Shown here: positions 24,537 to 32,828 of the stretch, in pieces
How the letters are laid out: each line of letters opens with the position of its first letter
How positions within the stretch are numbered: the first letter of the stretch is position 1
Position numbers and translations under genes: made by a program
Source of the DNA: Micromonospora marina
GTDB lineage: Bacteria; Actinomycetota; Actinomycetes; Mycobacteriales; Micromonosporaceae
NCBI RefSeq assembly: GCF_900091565.1
Contig: NZ_FMCV01000005.1
Span: 239,352-303,351, forward strand
Direction of reading: 5' to 3'
Length of the DNA: 64,000 bases
Notes under the pieces: generated by a model
The model's database searches: none
The model's input: the letters and a program-made list of their open reading frames with translations, nothing else
What the model was told of the DNA's origin: nothing

Positions 24537-27500
24537 TCGGCCAGCCGGCGGCGCAGCGTCAGCTCGGTGCCGTTCGCGGTACGGGTCACTGTCATCTCCC
24601 CCAGCGCCTGGATCAGTGCCAGCCCGCGTCCCCGGAAGCTCGACCCGCTCGACTCCCGCCAGCGCCCGCTGTCCCGGATCGTCGCGGTGACCGTCCGGTC
24701 GGCGACCGTCACCTCGACCTCGATCGTCGGGTCCGCCGGGTCGACCGGGTGCTCGATCGCGTTCGCCGCCGCCTCGGAGACCGCCACCGTCAGGTCGAAC
24801 AGGTCGGTCTCGCCGACGTGGTGGGCGACGAGGAAGTCCTCCAGCCGCTTGCGCAGCACACTGAGCCGGGTCGGATCGGCGGGCAGGCGCAGCGCGAAGC
24901 GGTTCGGCTCGGCCGCCTCCAGCGCGAGCACCGCCACGTCGTCGTGCCGGGACCGCCCGGCCACCCGCGCCATGACGGCGTCGACCAGGTCGGCCACGTG
25001 CCCGGCGCGCGTGGTCGCGTCCACCCGCAACTGGCCCAGCCCGGCGTCGATGCCCGCGGCCCTGTCCTCGATCAGGCCGTCGGTGTAGAGCAGGAGCCGG
25101 CTGCCCGGCGCGAGGTCCCCCTCTGCGGTCGGATAGGCCGTGCCGGGAATCGCCCCGATCGGCGGCCCGAGGGCCCGATCGTGCAGGAACGCCACGTCGT
25201 CTCCTCGGATCAGCAGGGGTGAGGGATGGCCTGCGCTGGCGTACCGGATCCGACCGGTGCGCGGGGAGAAGCCGAGGCAGACCACCGTGGCGAAGGAGCC
25301 GCTGCCGGCGGAGTGGACGAGCCGGTTGAGCCGGGTCAGCGCCTCGCCCGGGTCGTAGCCCTCCAGGACGTACGCCCGCAGCGCGTTGCGGAGCTGGCCC
25401 ATCGCCGCGGCGGCCCGAACGCCCTTGCCCACCACGTCGCCGATGACCAGCATCAGGTCGTCGTCAGAGGTGGCCATCACGTCGTACCAGTCGCCGCCGA
25501 CCTCCACGTCGGCGCTGCCGGGCAGGTAGCGGCTGGCCACCACCGCGCCGGGCAACTGCGGCAGCGTACGCGGCAGCAGGCTGTGCTGGAGCGTGGTGGC
25601 GATGTGGTGCTCGGCCTCGTAGAGCTGGGCGTTCTCCAGCCGTACGCCGATCAGCCGGGCCAGTTCGGCCAGCGCCGCCTCCTCGGTGCCGCCGCCTTCC
25701 CGGCGCCACACCTGCAGCTCGCCGAGCTGCTCGCCGGAGGTGCCGGTGAGCGGCAGCACCGCGGTCGGCTCGGCGGGCAGGTCACCTCCGGCGTCCTCCT
25801 CGTGGCGGGCCCCGGTGGCGGTGACCCGGACGCGTCCGGCCTCGGCCAGGCGCAGCGCGTGCCGCGCGGCCACCCGGACCACCTCGGCTGTGGACCGGGC
25901 GGTGTTGATCTCCACGGCGGCGTCGGCGAGTGCCCGCAGCCGGCGGATGATCTGCCCGCGCAACTGACCCAGTTCGACATTGGCCCGGACCCGGGCCACC
26001 AGCTCCTGGCTGGAGAAGGGCTTGGTCAGATAGTCGTCGGCCCCGGTGGACAGGCCGGCGACCTCCTCGGCGGCGCCGGCCCGCGCGGAGAGCAGCACGA
26101 TCGGCACGTACCGGGTGGCCGGCTCGGCCCGCAGCGCGGTGACCAGCCCGAAGCCGTCCAGCCGGGGCATCATCACGTCGGTCAGCACCAGGTCGAACGG
26201 GGTTTCGACGGCCAGCCGCAACGCCTCCACGCCGTCCGGCACGGCCACCACCTCGTACGCCGGGGAGAGCAGCCGGACGACGTGTTCCCGCAGGTCGGGG
26301 TTGTCGTCGGCGAACAGGACGCGGCCGGAGCCACCCGGCGTGCCGGACGGCGCCGGCAGCCCGGCGGGGCGGGCCACCTCGTCGGTCCAGAGCGCCGTCT
26401 CGGCGACGTACAGGCGGGCCTGTGCCGGTTCGCTCAGCGGCACCGGGGACAGCGCGGCCACGTGGTCGGCGGGCAGGTGTGCGTACCCGAACGGCATGGT
26501 CACCGTGAACGTGGTGCCCCGGTCGACGACGCTGTGCGCGGTCACCGTGCCGCCGTGCATCTCGACCAGCTCGCGAACCAGGGCGAGCCCGATGCCGGTG
26601 CCCTCGTGGGTACGGGAGCGGGCACCTGCCACCCGGTGGAACCGCTCGAAGACCTGCGGCAGCTCCTCCGGCGCGATGCCGACTCCGGTGTCGGTCACCT
26701 CCAGGACGGCGGCGCCGTCGGCCGGGCGTACCCGGACCCGGATCTCCCCGTCGAAGGTGAACTTGACCGCGTTCGACAGCAGGTTGAGGACGATCTTCTC
26801 CCACATGTCCCGGTCGGCGTAGACCGGTGCGGGCAGCGGCGGGCAGTCCACCACCAGGCGCAGCCCGGCCCGTTCGACGGCCGAGCGGAACGTGCTGGCC
26901 AGCCGGGAGGTGTAGTCGGACAGGTCGGTGGGCTGGTAGCGGGCGGCCGACCGGCCGGACTCCAGCCGGGAGAAGTCGAGCACCGTGTTGACGAGCTTGA
27001 GCAGGCGCAGCCCGTTGCGGTGCATGACGGCCAACCGATCGAGGTAGCGCTCGGGCAGCTCCCGGTCGGCGAGCATCTCCTCCAGCGGGCCGAGAACCAG
27101 CGTCAGCGGGGTACGGAACTCGTGGCTCACGTTGGCGAAGAAGTTGGTCTTGGCGCGGTCCAGCGCGGCCAGCTCGGCGACGCGGGCGCGTTCCTGCTCG
27201 TACGCCCGCTGCTTGCCCACCGCGCGGGAGACCTGCGCGGCGACCAGGTCGACGAAGTGGCGGTAGTCGTCGGTGAACGGCAGCCGACGGGACACCCCGA
27301 GCAGCAGCACGCCGGCCGGCTCGTTGGTGGCGGTCAGCGGCAGCAGGAGCGCCTGGTCGGCGGCGTCCGGCGGCACCGCGCCGGGCAGGTCGGCGGTGGC
27401 GATCCAGCGCGGCTCGGTGAGCGGCCCGTCGCCGGGCGGTCCGGGCGGCGGGCCGGCGACGGTGCCCGGGTCCACCCCGGTGCAGCCCGCCGGCACCAGC

Positions 27501-28195
27501 GTCCCGCCCTCACCCTGGAACCAGACCGCACTGAACGGCACGTCGGCGCGGTGTGCGTCGAGCACCCGGGCGACGGCCCCGCCCAGTTCGATCAGGCCCG
27601 GTACGTCGCCCAGCTCGTTGCCCAGCTCCGCGAGGACACGCAGCCGGCGTTCGCCGAGCACCCGGCCGGTGGTCTCGTTGACGAAGCAGAAGATCCCGCT
27701 GACGGTGCCGTCGGCGTCGCGGATCGGGTCGTACGAGACGTCGAAGTAGACGTCCTCCAGGAAGCCGTGCCGGTTGATCACGAAGGGGTGGTTCTCGCCC
27801 CGGTACGGCACGCCGGTGCGGCGTACCCCGTCCAGCAGCGGGCCGAGCACGTCCCAGGTCTCCGCCCAGTGCCGGCGTGCGGCCTGCCCGATCACGGCCG
27901 GGTGCTTGTCGCCGATGGTCGGCCGGTAGGCGTCGTTGTAGAAGGCCAGGTGGTCCTCGCCCCAGAACACCACCATCTGCGCGCGGGACGACAGCATGGT
28001 GCTCACCGCGTGGCAGAGCGCGGCGGGCCAGCTGTCCGGTGTGCCGAGGGCGGTGGTCGACCAGTCGAACCCGCGCAGCCGCTCGCCCATCTCGCCACCG
28101 GCGGCGAACGCCGCGGCCAGCAGCGGTGGGAATGACGCCTCGCCGGCCGACGGGGACGAACGGCCGTCCTTCCCGTCCCCCAGGGCCGAACCCAT
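24533..28195 (-). CDS. multidomain sensor: PAS-GAF-histidine kinase-receiver-GAF-PP2C-RsbW-like kinase
   Basis: About 1220 residues. Order: PAS-like sensor (VVFWGEDHLAFYNDAYRPTI), GAF, HisKA with phospho-His in NFFANVSHEFRTPLTL, HATPase (NLLSNAVKFT, DTGVGIAPEEL, GTGIGLAL), receiver with Asp in LVLTDVMMPRLDG and Lys in YLTKPFS, second GAF, PP2C/SpoIIE phosphatase (DVEVGGDWYDV, IGDVVGKGVRAA, YTDGLIEDR, HDDVAVLAL) and a C-terminal anti-sigma-type HATPase (AVSEAAANAIEHPV, SFRGRGLALIQAL). Thus phosphorelay and partner-switching modules share one chain. I chose ATG behind GGGAGG; starts up to nine codons upstream are possible. All catalytic residues look intact. Output is likely sigma-factor control through the convergent STAS gene. 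Confidence 0.93.
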   Translation of the reverse strand: MGSALGDGKDGRSSPSAGEASFPPLLAAAFAAGGEMGERLRGFDWSTTALGTPDSWPAALCHAVSTMLSSRAQMVVFWGEDHLAFYNDAYRPTIGDKHPAVIGQAARRHWAETWDVLGPLLDGVRRTGVPYRGENHPFVINRHGFLEDVYFDVSYDPIRDADGTVSGIFCFVNETTGRVLGERRLRVLAELGNELGDVPGLIELGGAVARVLDAHRADVPFSAVWFQGEGGTLVPAGCTGVDPGTVAGPPPGPPGDGPLTEPRWIATADLPGAVPPDAADQALLLPLTATNEPAGVLLLGVSRRLPFTDDYRHFVDLVAAQVSRAVGKQRAYEQERARVAELAALDRAKTNFFANVSHEFRTPLTLVLGPLEEMLADRELPERYLDRLAVMHRNGLRLLKLVNTVLDFSRLESGRSAARYQPTDLSDYTSRLASTFRSAVERAGLRLVVDCPPLPAPVYADRDMWEKIVLNLLSNAVKFTFDGEIRVRVRPADGAAVLEVTDTGVGIAPEELPQVFERFHRVAGARSRTHEGTGIGLALVRELVEMHGGTVTAHSVVDRGTTFTVTMPFGYAHLPADHVAALSPVPLSEPAQARLYVAETALWTDEVARPAGLPAPSGTPGGSGRVLFADDNPDLREHVVRLLSPAYEVVAVPDGVEALRLAVETPFDLVLTDVMMPRLDGFGLVTALRAEPATRYVPIVLLSARAGAAEEVAGLSTGADDYLTKPFSSQELVARVRANVELGQLRGQIIRRLRALADAAVEINTARSTAEVVRVAARHALRLAEAGRVRVTATGARHEEDAGGDLPAEPTAVLPLTGTSGEQLGELQVWRREGGGTEEAALAELARLIGVRLENAQLYEAEHHIATTLQHSLLPRTLPQLPGAVVASRYLPGSADVEVGGDWYDVMATSDDDLMLVIGDVVGKGVRAAAAMGQLRNALRAYVLEGYDPGEALTRLNRLVHSAGSGSFATVVCLGFSPRTGRIRYASAGHPSPLLIRGDDVAFLHDRALGPPIGAIPGTAYPTAEGDLAPGSRLLLYTDGLIEDRAAGIDAGLGQLRVDATTRAGHVADLVDAVMARVAGRSRHDDVAVLALEAAEPNRFALRLPADPTRLSVLRKRLEDFLVAHHVGETDLFDLTVAVSEAAANAIEHPVDPADPTIEVEVTVADRTVTATIRDSGRWRESSGSSFRGRGLALIQALGEMTVTRTANGTELTLRRRLAD

Positions 28196-28398
28196 GCAGC
28201 CTCCCGCTCCGGCCATGATCACGACGGCCGGCGATCTCCGCCGACCGTCCCCGCGTACTACCCCGACGGATGAGCAACGTAACGCACCCGCACCGTTCGA
28301 CGCTGCTTACCTCCGCCTCATCCTGGCGTAACCGGCGCGGCGGGGCGACTCGGGCGGTCCTGGCCGCGGCGGCGGGCCCCCGATCCGGCTGTCCTGAC

Positions 28399-29133
28399 CT
28401 ACGAAACGCGGATGTGTGATCTGGCCGACATCGCGGCCCGGACCAGGGCCTCCACCGGCCGTGGGTCGGCCTCGTTCTCCGGATGCCACTGCACACCGAG
28501 CACGAAGCGCCGCGCCGGGTCCTCCACCGCCTCGATCACCCCGTCGTCGGCCCAGCCGGTGACCGCCAGGCCGCCGCTGTCGGCCACCGCCTGATGGTGG
28601 TACGAGTTGACCCGGTCCACCCCGGCCATCACCTCGGCGGCCCGGCTGCCGGCGGCGAAGCGCACCGGGTGCGACCCGTACACGCCCGGCGCGGGGCGGT
28701 GCCCGTCGTGCCCGACCACGTCCGGCAGGTGCTGGTGCAGCAGGCCGCCGTACGCCACCGCGAGCAGTTGCATCCCCCGGCACACGCCCAGCACGGGCAG
28801 GTCCGCGGCGAGCGCGGCGGTCAGCAGCGTCGTCTCCCCGGCGTCACGCTCCGGGCGGCTCTCGGTACGCGGGTCCGGCGGCTGGCCGTACCGTTCCGGG
28901 CCGACGTCCGCGCCGCCGGCCAGCAGCAGCCCGTCCAGCAGCCCCAGCACGTCCGCGTCCGCGTCGTCGGGGGGCAGCACCACGGCCCGGCCGCCCGCCG
29001 CGGTGACCGACCGGACGTACGCGTGCGGCACGAGCGTCGCCGGCACGTCCCGCCACACCGCCCAGCCGGCCGGCTCGACGTACGCGGTGATGCCGATGAC
29101 CGGCCGTCTCGCGCCCACAGTGCCGGCGCTCAC
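28399..29133 (-). CDS. class I glutamine amidotransferase, gamma-glutamyl hydrolase (PuuD-like)
   Basis: 244 residues from GTG. PuuD/peptidase C26 pattern: RPVIGITAYVEPA at the N-terminus, LDGLLLAGGADVGPERYG, nucleophile Cys in PVLGVCRGMQLLAV, and VNSYHHQAV, then catalytic His/Glu in GVQWHPENEAD. In polyamine catabolism PuuD splits gamma-glutamyl-GABA. Here it is the last gene behind a glutamine-synthetase-like ligase, aldehyde dehydrogenase and SDR, so it should release glutamate from the oxidised gamma-glutamyl amine. The start overlaps the SDR stop (GTGA). Confidence 0.92.
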   Translation of the reverse strand: MSAGTVGARRPVIGITAYVEPAGWAVWRDVPATLVPHAYVRSVTAAGGRAVVLPPDDADADVLGLLDGLLLAGGADVGPERYGQPPDPRTESRPERDAGETTLLTAALAADLPVLGVCRGMQLLAVAYGGLLHQHLPDVVGHDGHRPAPGVYGSHPVRFAAGSRAAEVMAGVDRVNSYHHQAVADSGGLAVTGWADDGVIEAVEDPARRFVLGVQWHPENEADPRPVEALVRAAMSARSHIRVS

Positions 29134-29906
29134 AGGGGTGTGACGTAGGCGCCGGTGATGCCGCCGTCGACGACGAACTGCGCGGCGGTCATGAACGAGG
29201 CGTCGTCGCTGGCCAGGAACGCCACCGCGGCGGCGATCTCGGCCGGATCGCCGAACCGGCCCATCGGCACGTGCACCAGCCGCCGGGCGGCCCGCTCCGG
29301 GTCCTTGGCGAACAGGTCCAGCAGCAGCGGCGTGGCCACCGGCCCGGGGCACAGCGCGTTGACCCGGATGCCGTCACGGGCGAACTGCACACCCAGTTCC
29401 CGGGTCATCGCCAGCACCCCGCCCTTGCTCGCCGTGTACGCGATCTGCGACGTGGCCGCGCCCATCAGCGCCACGAACGAGGCGGTGTTGATGATCGAGC
29501 CCTTGCCCTGCCGGCGCATGTGCGGGATGACGTACTTGCAGCACAGGTAGACGCTCGTGGTGTTGACCCGCAGCACCCGTTCCCAGGCGTCCAGGCCGGT
29601 CTCCAGGATGGAGTCGTCGTCCGGCGGCGAGATGCCCGCGTTGTGGAACGACACGTCCACCCGGCCGTGCCGCCGCACCACGCCGTCGAACAGGTCGCGG
29701 ACCGCCGTCTCGTCGGCCACGTCGGCGGCGACGAACTCGCCGTCCACCTCCTGCGCGGCCCGGGTGCCGGCGTCGGCGTCGATGTCCACGCAGACCACCC
29801 GGGCGCCCTCGGCGGCGAAGCGGCGTACGGTGGCCAGCCCGATGCCGCTGCCCGCGCCGGTCACCACCGCCACCCGGTCGGTAAGCCGTCCCTGCACTGT
29901 GATCAC
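29130..29906 (-). CDS. short-chain dehydrogenase/reductase
   Basis: 258 residues, GTG start overlapping the aldehyde dehydrogenase stop. NAD(P) site VVTGAGSGIGLATV, acidic residue VCVDIDADAG (an Asp after beta-2 favours NAD+), NAGIS, catalytic Ser in IINTASFVALMG and YTASKGG. The C-terminus VVDGGITGAYVTPL is usual. In the cluster it could oxidise an alcohol to the aldehyde used by the next enzyme; this is what an ethanolamine-type substrate would need and what a polyamine pathway would not. Specificity is inferred from context only. Confidence 0.93.
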   Translation of the reverse strand: MITVQGRLTDRVAVVTGAGSGIGLATVRRFAAEGARVVCVDIDADAGTRAAQEVDGEFVAADVADETAVRDLFDGVVRRHGRVDVSFHNAGISPPDDDSILETGLDAWERVLRVNTTSVYLCCKYVIPHMRRQGKGSIINTASFVALMGAATSQIAYTASKGGVLAMTRELGVQFARDGIRVNALCPGPVATPLLLDLFAKDPERAARRLVHVPMGRFGDPAEIAAAVAFLASDDASFMTAAQFVVDGGITGAYVTPL

Positions 29907-31258
29907 TCCTCGGTGCCGATGAACACGTTCTTGACGTCGGTGAAGGCGTGCAGTGCGTCCGGACCCAGCTCCCGGCCCAGGCCGGAGCGTTTCATCCCGC
30001 CGAACGGGGTCCAGTAGCGCACCGAGGAGTGCGAGTTGACGCTGAGGTTGCCGGACTCGACGGCGCGGGCCACCCGCACCGCGCGCCCGACGTCCCGGGT
30101 CCAGATCGAGCCGGACAGGCCGTACTCGGTGTCGTTGGCGAGCCGGATCGCGTCCGCCTCGTCGTCGAACGGCAGCACCGAGACGACCGGGCCGAACACC
30201 TCCTCCCGCCAGTGCCGGTCCGCCGGGGAGGCGGCGAGCAGCACGGTCGGGGCGTACCAGAAGCCGGGGCCGTCGGGGCACGAGCCGGTGAAGGCGACGT
30301 CCGCCCCGTCGACGTACCCGGCGACCCGGTCCCGGTGCGCGGCGGAGATCAGCGGGCCCATCTCGGCCGTCTCCCGGGCCGGGTCCTCCACCCGCACCGC
30401 CCGCACGGCCGGTTCGAGCAGTTCCAGGAAGCGGTCGTAGACCCGGCGCTGGACCAGGATCCGGGAGCGGGCGCAGCAGTCCTGGCCGGCGTTGTCGAAG
30501 ACCGCGTACGGCGCGGTGGCCGCCGCCTTCTCCAGGTCCGCGTCGGCGAAGACGATGTTGGCGGACTTGCCGCCCAGCTCCAGCGTCACCCGCTTCACCT
30601 GGTCGGCGCAGCCGGCCATGATCCGGGTGCCGACCTCGGTCGAGCCGGTGAAGCAGATCTTGCGGACCGCCGGGTGGGTGACGAACCGCTCGCCGACCAC
30701 ACTGCCCCGGCCGGGCAGCACGGTGAACACGCCGTCGGGCAGGCCGGCGTCGCGGGCCAGTTCGGCCAGGCGCAGCGCGGTCAGCGGGGTCAGCTCGGCC
30801 GGTTTCAGCACCACCGTGTTGCCGGCGGCGAGGGCCGGGGCGAACCCCCAGCCGGCGATCGGCATCGGGAAGTTCCACGGCACGATCACGCCGACCACGC
30901 CCAACGGCTCGTGGAACGTGACGTCGAGCCCGCCGGGCACCGGGATCTGGTGCCCGGTCAGCCGTTCCGGCGCGCCCGCGTAGTAGTCGAGTACGTCGCG
31001 GACGTTGCCCGCCTCCCAGCGCGCGTTGCCGACGGTGTGCCCGGCGTTGCGCACCTCCAGCTGGGCCAGCTCCTCCAGGTGCGCGTCGACGGTGGCCGCG
31101 AACCGCCGCAGCAGCCGCCCCCGATCCCCCGGCGCCATGTTCCGCCACGTCTCGAACGCCACGGCGGCACGCGCGACTGCCGCATCCACGTCGTCGACGG
31201 AGCACCCCGCAACGACCCCGATCCCCGCTCCGTCAACAGGCGAGATCACCTCACCCAA
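29903..31258 (-). CDS. aldehyde dehydrogenase, NAD(P)-dependent
   Basis: About 451 residues. Cofactor and active-site motifs: VVGVIVPWNFPMPIAGW, ICFTGSTEVGTRIM, catalytic Glu in VTLELGGKSANIVF and Cys in NAGQDCCARSRILV, plus EVFGPVVSVLPFDDE. TTG at 31258 is preferred because GGAGG lies seven bases upstream; GTG three codons later is the main alternative. The related PuuC oxidises gamma-glutamyl-aminobutyraldehyde. A 119-bp gap with a large hairpin separates it from the ligase gene; downstream it is overlapped by the SDR gene. Confidence 0.94.
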   Translation of the reverse strand: MGEVISPVDGAGIGVVAGCSVDDVDAAVARAAVAFETWRNMAPGDRGRLLRRFAATVDAHLEELAQLEVRNAGHTVGNARWEAGNVRDVLDYYAGAPERLTGHQIPVPGGLDVTFHEPLGVVGVIVPWNFPMPIAGWGFAPALAAGNTVVLKPAELTPLTALRLAELARDAGLPDGVFTVLPGRGSVVGERFVTHPAVRKICFTGSTEVGTRIMAGCADQVKRVTLELGGKSANIVFADADLEKAAATAPYAVFDNAGQDCCARSRILVQRRVYDRFLELLEPAVRAVRVEDPARETAEMGPLISAAHRDRVAGYVDGADVAFTGSCPDGPGFWYAPTVLLAASPADRHWREEVFGPVVSVLPFDDEADAIRLANDTEYGLSGSIWTRDVGRAVRVARAVESGNLSVNSHSSVRYWTPFGGMKRSGLGRELGPDALHAFTDVKNVFIGTEE

Positions 31259-31278
31259 CCGTCCCCCTCCCCCTACTC

Positions 31279-31353
31279 CGGCGATCTTGCAGTTGCCGCC
31301 CTGGCAAAAGCCGCACAACACCCGCGCCGGGGACCGCAAGTGCAAGATCGCCG
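31279..31353. repeat. inverted repeat between ligase and aldehyde dehydrogenase genes
   Basis: Arms CGGCGATCTTGCAGTTGC (31279-31296) and GCAAGTGCAAGATCGCCG (31336-31353) pair at 17 of 18 positions, with a 39-base loop. It fills most of the gap inside the operon. The text (GATCTTGCA...) looks like a dispersed Micromonospora repeat I recall; that cannot be verified here. It could attenuate transcription into the downstream genes or protect the upstream mRNA end. Confidence 0.85.
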
Positions 31354-31377
31354 AGGCGGGCCGGGAGCGCGGCGGCG

Positions 31378-32742
31378 TCAGAGGCGTTCGAAGCCACGGG
31401 TCAGCTCCCAGTCCGTCACCGCGGCGTCGAACGCGGTCAGCTCGACCTTCGCCTGGTTGGCGTAGTGGTCGGCCACCTCGTCGCCGAACGCCTCCCGGGC
31501 CACCGCCGAGCGCTGCCACAGGTCCAGCGCGTCACGCAGCGTGGTGGGCACCCGCTCGGCGTCCGGGTCGTCGTACGCGTTGCCGGTGCACTCGTCGGCC
31601 AGTTCCAGCTCGTTCTCGATGCCGTGCACCGCCCCGGCCACCAGCGCCGCGATCGCCAGGTACGGGTTGACGTCGGCCCCCGGCACCCGGTTCTCCACCC
31701 GCATCCCCTGCCCGTGCCCGACCAGCCGCAGCGCGCACGTGCGGTTGTCGGTGCCCCAGCGCAACGCGGTCGGCGCGAACGAGCCGGGCTGGTAACGCTT
31801 GTACGAGTTGATGTTCGGCGCGAAGAACAGGCTGAACTCGCGCATGGTGGCGAGCAGCCCGGCCAGCACCCGCTGACCGGTGACGCTCAGGTGCGCCGGC
31901 CCGTCCCCCAGCATCGCCGACGAGCCGGAGGCGTCGCGCAGCGAGAAGTGGATGTGGCAGGAGTTGCCCTCCCGCTCGTTCGGCTTCGCCATGAACGTGA
32001 TCGCCATGCCCTCCTGGGCGGCGATCTCCTTCGCGCCGTTCTTGTAGATGACGTGGTGGTCGGCGCAACGCACCGCCTCGTCGTACCGGAAGGCGATCTC
32101 GTGCTGGCCGAGGTTGCACTCGCCCTTCGCGCTCTCCGGGGTGAGCCCGGCGCCCGCCATCTCGGTGCGGATACGGCGCAGCAGCGGCTCGACCCGGGCG
32201 GTGCCGAGCAGCGAGTAGTCCACGTTGTACTGGTTGGCCGGGGTCAGGTCGCGGTAGCCGCGCCGCCACGCCTCCTCGTACGAGTCGCGGTAGAGCACGA
32301 ACTCCAGTTCGGTGCCGGCGTACGCGGTCAGCCCGTGCGCGGCCAGCCGGTCGAGCTGCTTGCGGAGGATCTGCCGGGGCGAGGCGACCACCGGGCCGGA
32401 GCCGTCCAGCCACTCCAGGTCGGCCAGCAGCAGCGCGGACCCGGGCTGCCAGGGCATCCGGCGCAGCGTGTCCAGGTCGGGGCGCATGGCGAAGTCGCCG
32501 TAGCCGCGTTCCCAGCTCGACATCGCGTACCCGTCGACGGTGTTCATGTCGACGTCCACCGCGAGCAGGTAGTTGCAGCCCTCGCTGCCGTGCGTGACCA
32601 CCTGGTCGAGGAAGTAGGGCGCGTGGAACCGCTTGCCCTGCAGTCGGCCCTGCATGTCGGTGAGGGCGAGCACCACCGTGTCGATCTCACCCTCGGTGAC
32701 GGCGACCCGCAACTGTTCCAGCGAGAGCGGCGTTTGCTTCAT
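31378..32742 (-). CDS. glutamine-synthetase-like gamma-glutamyl amine ligase (GlnA3/GlnA4/PuuA type)
   Basis: 454 residues. GS fold signs: an N-terminal beta-grasp (LALTDMQGRLQGKRF), catalytic Glu in YAGTELEFVLYRDS, EIAAQEGMAITFMAKP, the His in NSCHIHFSLRD and ENRVPGADVNPYLAIAALV. The text DMQGRLQGKRFHAPYF and the lack of the tyrosine-adenylylation loop put it with GlnA-like ligases, not housekeeping GlnA. Such enzymes join glutamate to putrescine, spermine or ethanolamine using ATP. GGAGG precedes the ATG, and a TTGACG/TAGACC promoter lies just upstream. First gene of the ligase-ALDH-SDR-hydrolase operon. Confidence 0.92.
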   Translation of the reverse strand: MKQTPLSLEQLRVAVTEGEIDTVVLALTDMQGRLQGKRFHAPYFLDQVVTHGSEGCNYLLAVDVDMNTVDGYAMSSWERGYGDFAMRPDLDTLRRMPWQPGSALLLADLEWLDGSGPVVASPRQILRKQLDRLAAHGLTAYAGTELEFVLYRDSYEEAWRRGYRDLTPANQYNVDYSLLGTARVEPLLRRIRTEMAGAGLTPESAKGECNLGQHEIAFRYDEAVRCADHHVIYKNGAKEIAAQEGMAITFMAKPNEREGNSCHIHFSLRDASGSSAMLGDGPAHLSVTGQRVLAGLLATMREFSLFFAPNINSYKRYQPGSFAPTALRWGTDNRTCALRLVGHGQGMRVENRVPGADVNPYLAIAALVAGAVHGIENELELADECTGNAYDDPDAERVPTTLRDALDLWQRSAVAREAFGDEVADHYANQAKVELTAFDAAVTDWELTRGFERL

Positions 32743-32761
32743 CAGGGGCCTCCATCACCAA

Positions 32762-32790
32762 GGTCTACTGGCAAACCGGATCACCGTCAA
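32762..32790 (-). promoter_or_regulatory. sigma-70-type promoter for the GlnA-like operon
   Basis: On the minus strand TTGACG (32790-32785) and TAGACC (32767-32762) are exactly 17 bases apart, pointing at the ligase gene about 20 bases further on. This is one of the best -35/-10 pairs in the window. Confidence 0.7.
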
Positions 32791-32828
32791 TGCCCCGGCG
32801 GGGTCGGGTGCGAAACCGGGGAGTGCAC

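Noticed and set aside
25226..28135. A plus-strand frame of about 970 codons opposite the large sensor gene
   Set aside because: Composition is Gly/Gln/Val/Arg-rich without motifs, typical of a high-GC antisense frame; the minus frame contains complete kinase, receiver and phosphatase motifs.
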